Below, piece after piece: positions 1-6,820 of a stretch of 9,929 bases of DNA. The stretch covers positions 1 through 9,929 of the forward strand of contig JADFWE010000136.1 of the NCBI GenBank assembly GCA_015222915.1, written 5' to 3'. The position numbers and the translations under genes were made by a program. The notes beneath the pieces were generated by a model. It was not told the DNA's origin. It made no database searches and worked only from the letters and a program-made list of their open reading frames with translations. This DNA is from Pseudomonadota bacterium. Its GTDB lineage: Bacteria > Pseudomonadota > Gammaproteobacteria > SZUA-229. Each line of letters begins with the position of its first letter. The first letter of the stretch is position 1.

Positions 1-35
1 CCCTGTGTTTTTTACAGGGGCGTAGCTGTAGTGGC

Positions 36-159
36 GGCATTCTTTGGTTACTTTCTGTTGCTGCTGACAGAAAGTAGCTCGCCTGCGGTGCGAGAACCGC
101 AATGCCTAAGTAAACAAAGAACCCTAATGAAACAGCATGGGCACAATAAAACGTGCCCA
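36..159. repeat. Nested inverted-repeat element upstream of mgtE
   Basis: This non-coding stretch is unusually rich in complementary arms. Seen directly: 36-41 pairs with 101-106 (GGCATT/AATGCC); 40-53 pairs with 108-121 with one mismatch in 14; 50-58 pairs perfectly with 67-75 (ACTTTCTGT/ACAGAAAGT, 8-nt loop); 78-82 pairs with 90-94 (CTCGC/GCGAG); 84-89 pairs with 96-101 (TGCGGT/ACCGCA); 138-144 pairs with 153-159 (TGGGCAC/GTGCCCA, 8-nt loop). Several arms share bases, so they cannot all form at once. From memory, similar blocks (a TTTGGTTACTTTCT hairpin near a GGGCAC/GTGCCC hairpin) recur between genes in other gammaproteobacteria, so I infer a dispersed repeat or small non-autonomous element. 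A structured leader or the 3' end of the gene to the left is the alternative. It has no transposase. Confidence 0.55.
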
Positions 160-212
160 CCCTACATAACCGACAGACAACCCAACAACAATAAATCAAA
201 ATACCACACTCA

Positions 213-221
213 TGCTACACT
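213..221 (+). promoter_or_regulatory. Possible extended -10 promoter for mgtE
   Basis: TGCTACACT fits an extended -10 element: a TG dinucleotide, one base, then TACACT with four of six matches to TATAAT. No good -35 box lies 16-18 bases upstream. Transcription would start near 228 and give a leader of about 38 nt, leaving the upstream repeat outside the transcript. This rests on pattern matching only. Confidence 0.25.
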
Positions 222-265
222 CCCACTAACAGGCAACACCAGAATAATAATAAACAGAAACACCC

Positions 266-1621
266 ATGGAACAAGACCGCTCCCAAAAAACTGAAGACCA
301 AATCCTCGCATTAGCCGATGCGATGAAGAGCGGCACTATCCAGCATGCCCGTGTCATGCTGAACGAACTCAACCCCGCCGAGATCGCCCACCTGCTCGAG
401 TCGCTGCCCCATACCGAACGTAACATCATCTGGGAACTGGTGGACCCGGATAAAGAAGGTGAGGTCCTCATCCAACTGGGTGAAGAACTGCGCTCCACGC
501 TGATCCGTGATATGTCGCTCAATGATCTGGTTAGCGCTACCGAAGGCATGGACGTCGATGACCTCGCTGACTACATCCAGGCACTGCCGGGGCATGTTAC
601 CACCCAGGTTCTGACCTCTCTGGACACCCAGCACCGCGAGCGTCTGGAAGCCGTGCTCTCCTACCCGGAGGACAGTGCCGGCGGTCTGATGAATACCGAC
701 ACTGTGACCGTGCGCAGTGGGGTAACACTCGATGTTGTATTGCGCTACATGAGGATGATGGAGCAACTACCGCCCAATACCGACAGCTTGTTCGTCACCA
801 CACGCGATAACCTCTTTGTCGGCATGCTGCCGCTGTCCAGTATCCTGACCAATGACACAGAGCGAACAGTTGCCGAGGTGATGAACCGAGATATCGAAGT
901 CATCAAAGCCAGTATGGAAGACGATGAGGTCGCCAAGATATTCGAAACCCACGACCTGATCTCTGCCCCGGTTGTCGATGAAAACATGAAACTGCTGGGC
1001 CGTATCACCGTCGATGACGTGGTCGATGTCATCCGTGATGAAGCCGAACATTCAGTACTGGGTATGGCCGGTCTGACCGAAGAAGAAGATCTGTTCGCTC
1101 CTGCCATCCCCAGCGCCCGCCGCCGCGCAGTCTGGCTGGGCATCAACCTGATCACCGCCTTCATGGCCTCATGGGTGGTGTCAAACTTTGAAGTCACGCT
1201 GGAAAAAATCGTTACTATCGCAGTATTGATGAACGTGGTGGCCAGCATGGGCGGCATCGCCGGTTCCCAGACACTGACACTGGTGATCCGCGGTATGGCA
1301 CTGGGGCAGGTCAGCCGCAGCAACCGTAGCTGGCTGGTCAATAAAGAGATCATCGTTGGACTGCTGAACGGCATCGTCTGGGCACTGGTGATCGCCGTCA
1401 TCGCCGTACTCTGGTTCGATGATATCCATGTCGGTTACGTCATCGCTGCGGCCACCATCATCAACCTGTTCGTCGCTGCGTTCTCCGGCGTCACCATCCC
1501 CATCATCATGCACAAATTAAAGATCGACCCGGCGATTGCCGGCAACGTGGTACTGACCACGATCACCGACATCGTCGGACTGTTTTCATTTCTCGGTCTT
1601 GCCACTCTTTTTTTACTTTAA
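266..1621 (+). CDS. mgtE: Magnesium transporter MgtE
   Basis: Inner-membrane Mg2+ channel/transporter of the MgtE family, 451 aa, the usual full length. The order of parts is typical: a soluble helical MgtE N domain (about 25-135) ending in the YPEDSAGGLM motif (133-142); a pair of CBS domains (about 140-260, second one ending TVDDVVDVI), which sense cytosolic Mg2+ in studied members; then five membrane segments near 288-306, 312-333, 357-384, 388-412 and 424-449. The pore aspartate of the family is present as D435 in TTITDIVG. The TM2 signature reads LMNVVASMGGIAGSQ (321-335), with Ile331 where the commonly quoted motif has Asn in GGN. The ATG at 266 has no strong Shine-Dalgarno sequence, but the N-terminal length fits. 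No gene partner is nearby and no convincing terminator follows the stop. Co/Ni transport is reported for some members and cannot be excluded. Confidence 0.95.
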   Translation: MEQDRSQKTEDQILALADAMKSGTIQHARVMLNELNPAEIAHLLESLPHTERNIIWELVDPDKEGEVLIQLGEELRSTLIRDMSLNDLVSATEGMDVDDLADYIQALPGHVTTQVLTSLDTQHRERLEAVLSYPEDSAGGLMNTDTVTVRSGVTLDVVLRYMRMMEQLPPNTDSLFVTTRDNLFVGMLPLSSILTNDTERTVAEVMNRDIEVIKASMEDDEVAKIFETHDLISAPVVDENMKLLGRITVDDVVDVIRDEAEHSVLGMAGLTEEEDLFAPAIPSARRRAVWLGINLITAFMASWVVSNFEVTLEKIVTIAVLMNVVASMGGIAGSQTLTLVIRGMALGQVSRSNRSWLVNKEIIVGLLNGIVWALVIAVIAVLWFDDIHVGYVIAAATIINLFVAAFSGVTIPIIMHKLKIDPAIAGNVVLTTITDIVGLFSFLGLATLFLL

Positions 1622-1805
1622 GCCGAATATTTTTTAACACCGCTAAAGCCCTCCGGCCTGCCCTCCTCGCTGCCTTCACGCAGATAAAACAACATTCAGG
1701 CTCACACTTTTTATCAAAAAATAAGCTATATATAGGTATACATTTTTTACATCTCCACCACTATGTATAACCTTTTATGCATAACTTTTGAAAAAAATAT
1801 CTGAA

Positions 1806-2522
1806 ATGGAAAAACTTCTCGTACCCATCTTTTTAATATCTACCGTTACTGCAACTGTCGCTATTCAGCCAGACACAAGCATTACGGCTGACGACCTCGA
1901 TATGAGCAACATCATAGATATCAACGATAAAAAACAACGGTTCTTCGATTTCATGCGTCCGATCATCATTGATGAAAATGCCAGAATACTGAAATTAAGA
2001 GAAAAACTTCTTGCCGCCAGAGAAAACAATAACGATAAGACATTCGTTGCGCATATAGCAAAAACATACACCGTAGACTGGCATAGCGAAAATGGGAACT
2101 GGGATAAATTACTTGAACGTGTTGACACTATTGCACTGGAGTTACCGCTAGCACAAAGCGCAGCAGAATCAGCATGGGGACAATCACGTTTTGCACAGGA
2201 AGGAAACAATTTCTTTGGTCAGTGGTGCTACACAGAAGACTGCGGCATCATTCCTAAAAAACGCGATAAAGGCACCAGGCACGAAGTGGCTTCTTTCAAA
2301 AGCGTTAACGATTCAGTTCGCAGCTATATGAAAACCATCAACACCGGGCGTGTTTACGTTCAGTTGCGCAAGATTCGCAGTGAAAATCGTGCCGCGGGAA
2401 AAAAACCGGATGCGATCGCACAGGCAGGTGGTCTGATCAAATACTCACAGCGACGTGAAGCCTACGTGAAGGAGATCCGTTCGATGATCCGTTATAACCA
2501 GAAGCTGATGCTCGGGGAATAA
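1806..2522 (+). CDS. Bax-like peptidoglycan glucosaminidase, exported
   Basis: Predicted beta-N-acetylglucosaminidase (GH73/glucosaminidase fold) related to E. coli Bax, acting on cell-wall glycan in the periplasm. 238 aa from ATG 1806. An N-terminal hydrophobic stretch (LLVPIFLISTVTATVA, residues 4-19) looks like a signal peptide or signal anchor. The catalytic-type motif AAESAWGQSRFA contains the likely acid Glu121. GNNFFGQWCY (133-142) and a second cysteine at 146 match the Bax-type WCY...C pattern, and an SxRSYMxTINT segment follows. Residues 20-100 form a charged helical region. An in-frame TTG at 1788 would add six residues (MKKISE). I prefer the ATG because neither start has a Shine-Dalgarno sequence and TTG is rare. 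The upstream 1622-1787 gap is AT-rich with no clear promoter. The product is shorter than E. coli Bax. The physiological role is unproven even in relatives. Confidence 0.85.
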   Translation: MEKLLVPIFLISTVTATVAIQPDTSITADDLDMSNIIDINDKKQRFFDFMRPIIIDENARILKLREKLLAARENNNDKTFVAHIAKTYTVDWHSENGNWDKLLERVDTIALELPLAQSAAESAWGQSRFAQEGNNFFGQWCYTEDCGIIPKKRDKGTRHEVASFKSVNDSVRSYMKTINTGRVYVQLRKIRSENRAAGKKPDAIAQAGGLIKYSQRREAYVKEIRSMIRYNQKLMLGE

Positions 2523-2524
2523 TT

Positions 2525-2604
2525 TTTATCCGCAGATGAGCGCGAATTTTGGAAGCCTTTATCCGAAGATAAAAACAGATGCCCTGTTGTCATCTGAGGA
2601 TAAA
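2525..2604. repeat. Three copies of TTTATCCGCAGATGA between convergent genes
   Basis: Copies seen: 2525-2539 (TTTATCCGCAGATGA, +), 2558-2572 (TTTATCCGAAGATAA, +, two differences) and 2590-2604 (inverted, one difference). The first and third pair over 14 of 15 positions across a 50-nt loop. The middle copy folds on itself (2558-2563 with 2568-2573). From memory, TTATCCGCAGATGA-like motifs recur between genes of many proteobacteria, so this may be a local copy of a dispersed repeat. Confidence 0.5.
2558..2573 (-). terminator. UUCG-loop hairpin 3' of argG
   Basis: Read on the argG strand this is TTTATC-TTCG-GATAAA: a perfect 6-bp stem with a C(UUCG)G loop, a class known for exceptional stability. 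It lies 37-52 nt past the argG stop and is preceded by a T-run rather than followed by one. It therefore fits a 3'-end stabiliser or processing stop better than a textbook Rho-independent terminator. Confidence 0.35.
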
Positions 2605-2609
2605 CGTTT

Positions 2610-3827
2610 TTATTTCCGACGATGCGCCTGCATCTTCAGGCGCAGGGCATTCAGCTTGATGAAACCATCGGCATCCTTGTGATCGTATGCACCGTCATCT
2701 TCTTCGAAGGTCGCGATATCTTCATCGAATAGAGAGTCATCAGACTTACGGCCGACGATCTCGACGTTGCCTTTATACAGTTTTACCCGTACCACACCGT
2801 TGACGAATTCCTGCGAGGCATCGATCATCTTCTGCATCATCTCACGCTCAGGACTCCACCAGTAACCGTTATAGATCAGCGTGGCATAACGCGGCATCAG
2901 CTCATCTTTCAGGTGAGCGACTTCACGATCAAGGGTCAACGACTCCATGGCACGATGCGCACGCAACATGATGGTGCCGCCGGGTGTCTCATAACAGCCA
3001 CGCGACTTCATACCGATGTAACGGTTCTCAACGATATCCAGACGGCCGATACCATTAGCGCCACCCAGAGTATTTAATTCAGTCAGTACTGCCGCCGGTT
3101 TCATGACCTTGCCGTCGATAGCAACGATATCGCCCTTCTCATACGTCAGCTCGATATAGGTCGCTTTATCCGGTGCCGCTTCAGGTGAAACCGACCAGCG
3201 CCACATGTCATCTTCAGGTTCAGCCCACGGGTCTTCCAGGATGCCGCCTTCGTAGGAGATGTGCAGCAGGTTGGCGTCCATCGAATACGGCGATTTCTTA
3301 CCTTTATTGAAATCGACTTCGATACCGTGCTGCTCGGCGTATGCCATCAGTTTTTCACGTGATAGCAGGTCCCACTCACGCCATGGTGCGATCACATGCA
3401 CACCGGGCTTCAGCGCGTAGGCACCCAGCTCAAAACGGATCTGGTCATTGCCTTTGCCGGTAGCACCGTGAGATATCGCATCGGCGCCAGTCTCGTTGGC
3501 GATCTCGATCATACGTTTTGCGATCAGCGGACGAGCGATAGAAGTACCTAACAGGTACTCTCCTTCATAAACCGTGTTGGCACGAAACATCGGAAAAACA
3601 TAATCGGCGACAAACTCTTCGGTCAGATCATCGATGTAGATCTCCTTCACACCCAGTGCTTCCGCCTTGCCACGGACCGGCTCGACTTCTTCACCCTGTC
3701 CGATGTCTGCGGTAAAGGTCACCACCTCACATTCATATTCGTCCTGCAGCCATTTCAAAATAACCGATGTATCAAGACCGCCCGAATAGGCAAGTACCGC
3801 TTTTTTAATCTTAGTTGGTGCAGACAT
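2610..3827 (-). CDS. argG: Argininosuccinate synthase (type 1)
   Basis: Cytosolic enzyme joining citrulline and aspartate with ATP to give argininosuccinate, the penultimate step of arginine synthesis. 405 aa. The ATP pyrophosphatase loop SGGLDTS is at 15-21, the [15 protein letters not shown] motif at 119-133, then the synthase/tetramer domain to the C-terminus ([12 protein letters not shown]). Length and sequence match the short subfamily rather than the longer E. coli-type protein. The frame extends upstream to an ATG at 3893, but I chose 3827: the protein then starts [17 protein letters not shown] with normal spacing to the P-loop, GGA lies 8 nt before it, and a perfect -10 box at 3870-3865 sits inside the longer version, so a transcript from it would not contain the upstream ATG. 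Single gene, divergent from aceE and convergent with the glucosaminidase gene; no other arginine gene is in view. Confidence 0.97.
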   Translation of the reverse strand: MSAPTKIKKAVLAYSGGLDTSVILKWLQDEYECEVVTFTADIGQGEEVEPVRGKAEALGVKEIYIDDLTEEFVADYVFPMFRANTVYEGEYLLGTSIARPLIAKRMIEIANETGADAISHGATGKGNDQIRFELGAYALKPGVHVIAPWREWDLLSREKLMAYAEQHGIEVDFNKGKKSPYSMDANLLHISYEGGILEDPWAEPEDDMWRWSVSPEAAPDKATYIELTYEKGDIVAIDGKVMKPAAVLTELNTLGGANGIGRLDIVENRYIGMKSRGCYETPGGTIMLRAHRAMESLTLDREVAHLKDELMPRYATLIYNGYWWSPEREMMQKMIDASQEFVNGVVRVKLYKGNVEIVGRKSDDSLFDEDIATFEEDDGAYDHKDADGFIKLNALRLKMQAHRRK

Positions 3828-3864
3828 GGTGGATTTCCGATGATGTATTCTAAAAGAGTGCGCG

Positions 3865-3906
3865 ATTATACTTAAAAACCCAAGATTATTCATCGTCGCT
3901 TATTCA
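3865..3906 (-). promoter_or_regulatory. argG promoter with tandem TGAATAA half-sites
   Basis: On the argG strand a perfect TATAAT lies at 3870-3865. The best -35 (TGAATA, 3892-3887, 16-bp spacer) matches only three of six positions. Two direct copies of TGAATAA (3906-3900 and 3892-3886) sit 14 bp apart, the nearer one overlapping the -35 position. TGAAT is a half-site of the enterobacterial ARG box bound by ArgR, so repressor binding is plausible. No full palindromic ARG box is present. Transcription would start near 3858, a leader of about 30 nt. Confidence 0.5.
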
Positions 3907-3927
3907 CCACATAAATACAGGACATCC

Positions 3928-3960
3928 ATGGACTATGTACCTCTGTGGCCGTGGGTATAA
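3928..3960 (+). other. Possible 10-codon ORF upstream of aceE
   Basis: ATG at 3928 reads MDYVPLWPWV then TAA at 3958-3960. AGGA at 3919-3922 gives a well-placed ribosome-binding site, 5 nt before the ATG. This is better than the ribosome-binding sites of most full genes here. It lies between the argG promoter and the likely aceE promoter. No matching promoter or attenuator-like terminator is evident, and a 10-codon ORF is common by chance. Confidence 0.2.
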
Positions 3961-3989
3961 AGCAGTAACTATATTAAATTCGACTAAAT

Positions 3990-4018
3990 TAGCTTTAACT
4001 TCTATAATTACACCGCTG
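3990..4018 (+). promoter_or_regulatory. Candidate aceE operon promoter
   Basis: A perfect TATAAT lies at 4013-4018. TTAGCT (3989-3994, 18-bp spacer) is the best -35 candidate with three of six matches. Transcription near 4025 would leave a leader of about 120 nt containing two short dyads (4042-4056 and 4095-4120). A second, weaker -10 (TAAAAT, 4110-4115) would give a short leader. No PdhR-like AATTGGT...ACCAATT operator is seen. Confidence 0.35.
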
Positions 4019-4094
4019 ACTTGCCTGCCCATCTACCAAAATAATCGTATAGATTACTGCAAGTTATAAATAACAATTAAAAAGACCGTTAAAT

Positions 4095-4120
4095 AGCGTT
4101 ATTTTTCTTTAAAATACGCT
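4095..4120. promoter_or_regulatory. Inverted repeat just upstream of aceE
   Basis: AGCGTTATTTT (4095-4105) pairs with AAAATACGCT (4111-4120) over 10 bp with one bulged T and a 5-nt spacer. It ends 26 bp before the aceE ATG and overlaps the weak -10 at 4110-4115. It could be an operator or a leader hairpin; its binding partner is unknown. The aceE ribosome-binding site (GAG, 4138-4140) lies outside it. Confidence 0.35.
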
Positions 4121-4146
4121 AACTACGGCAAAATCGCGAGATTCCG

Positions 4147-6804
4147 ATGACAGATTTACACGATATCGACCCACTGGAAACCCAGGAATGGCTGGATGCA
4201 ATCAATGCCGTCATAGAAAATGAAGGTGTAGAACGTGCACATTACCTGCTTGAGCATCTGATCGACAATGCCCGCCGTAATGGTGCCAACCTGCCATTTA
4301 CCAATAACACTGCCTATCTAAACACTATTCCGCCCCATCTGGAGCAGCGCAACCCCGGCAACGGGGCGATCGAAAACCGTATCCGTTCGTTCATCCGATG
4401 GAATGCGATGGCGATAGTAGTCCGTGCCAACAAAGAAAGCTCTGAACTTGGCGGCCACATCGCCAGCTTCGCTTCTGCTGCAACTTTATATGACATCGGC
4501 TTCAATCATTTTTTCCATGCCACCACACCCGACCACGGCGGCGACCTGCTGTTCATGCAGGGTCACTCAGCGCCCGGGGCTTATGCCCGTGCTTACCTGG
4601 AAGGCCGTATAGAAGAGAAACAGCTGGATCGCTTCCGTCAGGAAGTCGATGGCGGCGGACTGTCATCCTATCCGCACCCGTGGCTGATGCCGGATTTCTG
4701 GCAGTTCCCTACCGTGTCCATGGGGCTCGGTCCGATCATGGCAATCTATCAGGCGCGTTTCATGAAATACCTGCAGGACCGCGAGCTGGTAAAAACAGAC
4801 AACAGGAAAGTATGGGCATTCTGTGGTGACGGCGAGATGGATGAACCGGAATCTCTGGGTGCCATATCCCTCGGCGGTCGTGAAAAACTCGACAACCTGA
4901 TCTTCGTCATCAACTGTAACCTGCAGCGCCTCGATGGTCCGGTTCGCGGCAACGGCAAGATCATCCAGGAACTGGAATCGGTATTCCGTGGTGCCGGCTG
5001 GAACGTCATCAAAGTGATCTGGGGCGGCTACTGGGATCCATTACTGGCCAAAGACAAAGAAGGCCTGCTGAGCAAACGCATGGAGGAGATCGTTGACGGC
5101 GACTACCAGAACTATAAAGCCAAAGACGGAGCATTCGTACGCGAGCACTTCTTCAACTCGCCTGAACTAAAGGCCATGGTCTCGCACATGTCTGATGCTG
5201 ACATATGGCGTCTGAACCGCGGCGGCCATGATCCGCATAAGGTCTATGCCGCATACAAACAGGCGACCGAACATAAAGACCAGCCGACGGTTATCCTGAC
5301 CAAGACCGTTAAAGGTTATGGCATGGGTATAGCCGGCGAAGGCCAGAACACCACCCATTCTCAGAAGAAGATGGACTTTGAAGCGCTGAACACGTTTGCC
5401 AAGCGTTTCAACATCCCGCTGGATGAGAAACAGATCGAAAATGCTGAATACTACAAACCGGCAGAAGACAGCGAAGAATTGAAATACATGCACGCCCAGC
5501 GTAAGAAGCTCGGCGGCTACCTGCCTTCACGTACTCACCTGGCAGCTCCGCTAGAAGTGCCTTCGCTTTCGACATTTGATGCGCTGCTGCAGGGTTCAGG
5601 CGAACGCGAGATGTCGACTACCATGGCCTTCGTACGCATACTGACCACACTAGCACGTGATAAAAAACTCGGCAAAAACATCGTGCCTATCGTCCCGGAT
5701 GAAGCCCGCACCTTCGGCATGGAAGGCATGTTCCGCCAGCTCGGCATCTACTCTTCTGTTGGTCAGCTGTACGAACCACAGGACAAAGCCCAGGTGATGT
5801 TCTACAAAGAAGACAAGAACGGTCAGATCCTGGAGGAAGGCATCAATGAAGCCGGCGCCATGTCATCATGGATCGCTGCCGCTACCGCCTACAGCTCTCA
5901 CGGCATCAATATGGTGCCGTTCTACGTCTATTACTCCATGTTCGGCTTCCAGCGCATCGGTGACCTGGCATGGGCAGCAGGTGACATGCAGGCCCGCGGC
6001 TTCCTCATCGGCGCCACCGCCGGACGTACCACGCTTGCCGGTGAAGGCCTGCAGCATCAGGACGGCCATAGCCTGATCGTGGCATCGACCATTCCTAACT
6101 GCGTCGCCTACGACCCCTGCTTTGCTTACGAGATAACCGTGATTATCCACGATGGCATGCGTCGCATGGTTCAGGAACAGGAGAATGTGTATTACTACAT
6201 CACCTCGATGAACGAAAATTACGTAATGCCGGCGATACCTAAAGGTGCTGAAAAAGGCATCCTGAAAGGCATGTATCGCTTCAGTGCTGACAGGGCAAAA
6301 AAAGGCGAACACAAGGTTCAGCTGTTCGGCAGCGGCACCATACTGCGTGAAGTCATCGAAGCGGCAGAGATGCTGAAGAAAGACTGGAAGATCAGTGCCG
6401 ATGTGTGGAGCATCACCAGCTACAACGAGCTGGCACGTGAAGCCGTCGATTGCGAACGCTGGAACATGCTCAACCCGGGCAAGAAAGCCCGCGTCCCCTA
6501 CATCAGCAAACAGCTGGAGAAAGCTGAGGGTCCGGTCATCTCGTCTTCCGATTATATCCGCACGGTCTCCAACCAGGTTCGCCAGTACGTGCCAGCTACC
6601 TACACGGTACTGGGCACCGATGGTTTCGGCCGTTCCGACACGCGTAAGAACCTGCGTCGCCACTTTGAGGTGAACAGCCACTACGTGGTTGTAGCCACCC
6701 TGAAAACCCTGGCAGATGAAGGCACCATCCCGGTATCTAAAGTGAGCGATGCGATCAAGAAATACGGCATCGACACCAGGAAACCTAACCCTATAACAGC
6801 ATAA
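4147..6804 (+). CDS. aceE: Pyruvate dehydrogenase E1 component, homodimeric type
   Basis: Thiamine-diphosphate-dependent decarboxylase of the pyruvate dehydrogenase complex. It forms hydroxyethyl-ThDP from pyruvate and transfers the acetyl unit to the lipoyl group of AceF. 885 aa, essentially the E. coli AceE length. The ThDP/Mg motif runs from GDGE (227-230) to NCN (256-258). Conserved active-site-type residues are visible in their motifs: His104 (LGGHIASF), His140 (MQGHSAPG), His404 in the mobile loop (NTTHSQKKMD), Glu568 (EGINEAG) and His637 (LQHQDGHS). The C-terminal transketolase-like domain ends with LGTDGFGRSDTR (822-833). The N-terminal 45 or so residues, which bind E2 in E. coli, are present. 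The ATG has a modest GAG 6 nt upstream. First gene of aceE-aceF-lpdA; the AceF start is 16 bp past its stop. The motifs and length make the alternative, a 2-oxoglutarate dehydrogenase E1, unlikely. Confidence 0.98.
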   Translation: MTDLHDIDPLETQEWLDAINAVIENEGVERAHYLLEHLIDNARRNGANLPFTNNTAYLNTIPPHLEQRNPGNGAIENRIRSFIRWNAMAIVVRANKESSELGGHIASFASAATLYDIGFNHFFHATTPDHGGDLLFMQGHSAPGAYARAYLEGRIEEKQLDRFRQEVDGGGLSSYPHPWLMPDFWQFPTVSMGLGPIMAIYQARFMKYLQDRELVKTDNRKVWAFCGDGEMDEPESLGAISLGGREKLDNLIFVINCNLQRLDGPVRGNGKIIQELESVFRGAGWNVIKVIWGGYWDPLLAKDKEGLLSKRMEEIVDGDYQNYKAKDGAFVREHFFNSPELKAMVSHMSDADIWRLNRGGHDPHKVYAAYKQATEHKDQPTVILTKTVKGYGMGIAGEGQNTTHSQKKMDFEALNTFAKRFNIPLDEKQIENAEYYKPAEDSEELKYMHAQRKKLGGYLPSRTHLAAPLEVPSLSTFDALLQGSGEREMSTTMAFVRILTTLARDKKLGKNIVPIVPDEARTFGMEGMFRQLGIYSSVGQLYEPQDKAQVMFYKEDKNGQILEEGINEAGAMSSWIAAATAYSSHGINMVPFYVYYSMFGFQRIGDLAWAAGDMQARGFLIGATAGRTTLAGEGLQHQDGHSLIVASTIPNCVAYDPCFAYEITVIIHDGMRRMVQEQENVYYYITSMNENYVMPAIPKGAEKGILKGMYRFSADRAKKGEHKVQLFGSGTILREVIEAAEMLKKDWKISADVWSITSYNELAREAVDCERWNMLNPGKKARVPYISKQLEKAEGPVISSSDYIRTVSNQVRQYVPATYTVLGTDGFGRSDTRKNLRRHFEVNSHYVVVATLKTLADEGTIPVSKVSDAIKKYGIDTRKPNPITA

Positions 6805-6820
6805 GATCAGAGATAAACTA

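Larger units (their letters stand above)
2525..2612 (+). terminator. Possible terminator after the glucosaminidase gene
   Basis: The 2525-2539/2590-2604 stem is followed on the + strand by CGTTTTTATTT, which could serve as a U-tract. The 50-nt loop is long for a classical intrinsic terminator, and the T-run reaches into the last codon of the opposing argG. A terminator is expected here because the flanking genes converge, but the call is weak. Confidence 0.3.

Noticed and set aside
1..19. Hairpin CCCTGT/ACAGGG at the left edge, as a terminator of an upstream gene
   Set aside because: The stem is only 6 bp and is followed by GCGTAGC rather than a T-run; the gene to the left is not in the window.
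31..294. 87-codon frame starting at GTG across the repeat upstream of mgtE
   Set aside because: It runs through the hairpins, overlaps the mgtE start, and its product has no family features. Repeat DNA often stays open by chance.
745..1401. 218-codon minus-strand frame opposite mgtE, with similar shorter ones
   Set aside because: Opposite a certain gene; Ser/Thr-rich product typical of an antisense shadow frame.
3828..3893. 22-residue N-terminal extension of ArgG from ATG 3893
   Set aside because: It contains the perfect -10 box of the argG promoter and lies beyond the normal ArgG N-terminus.
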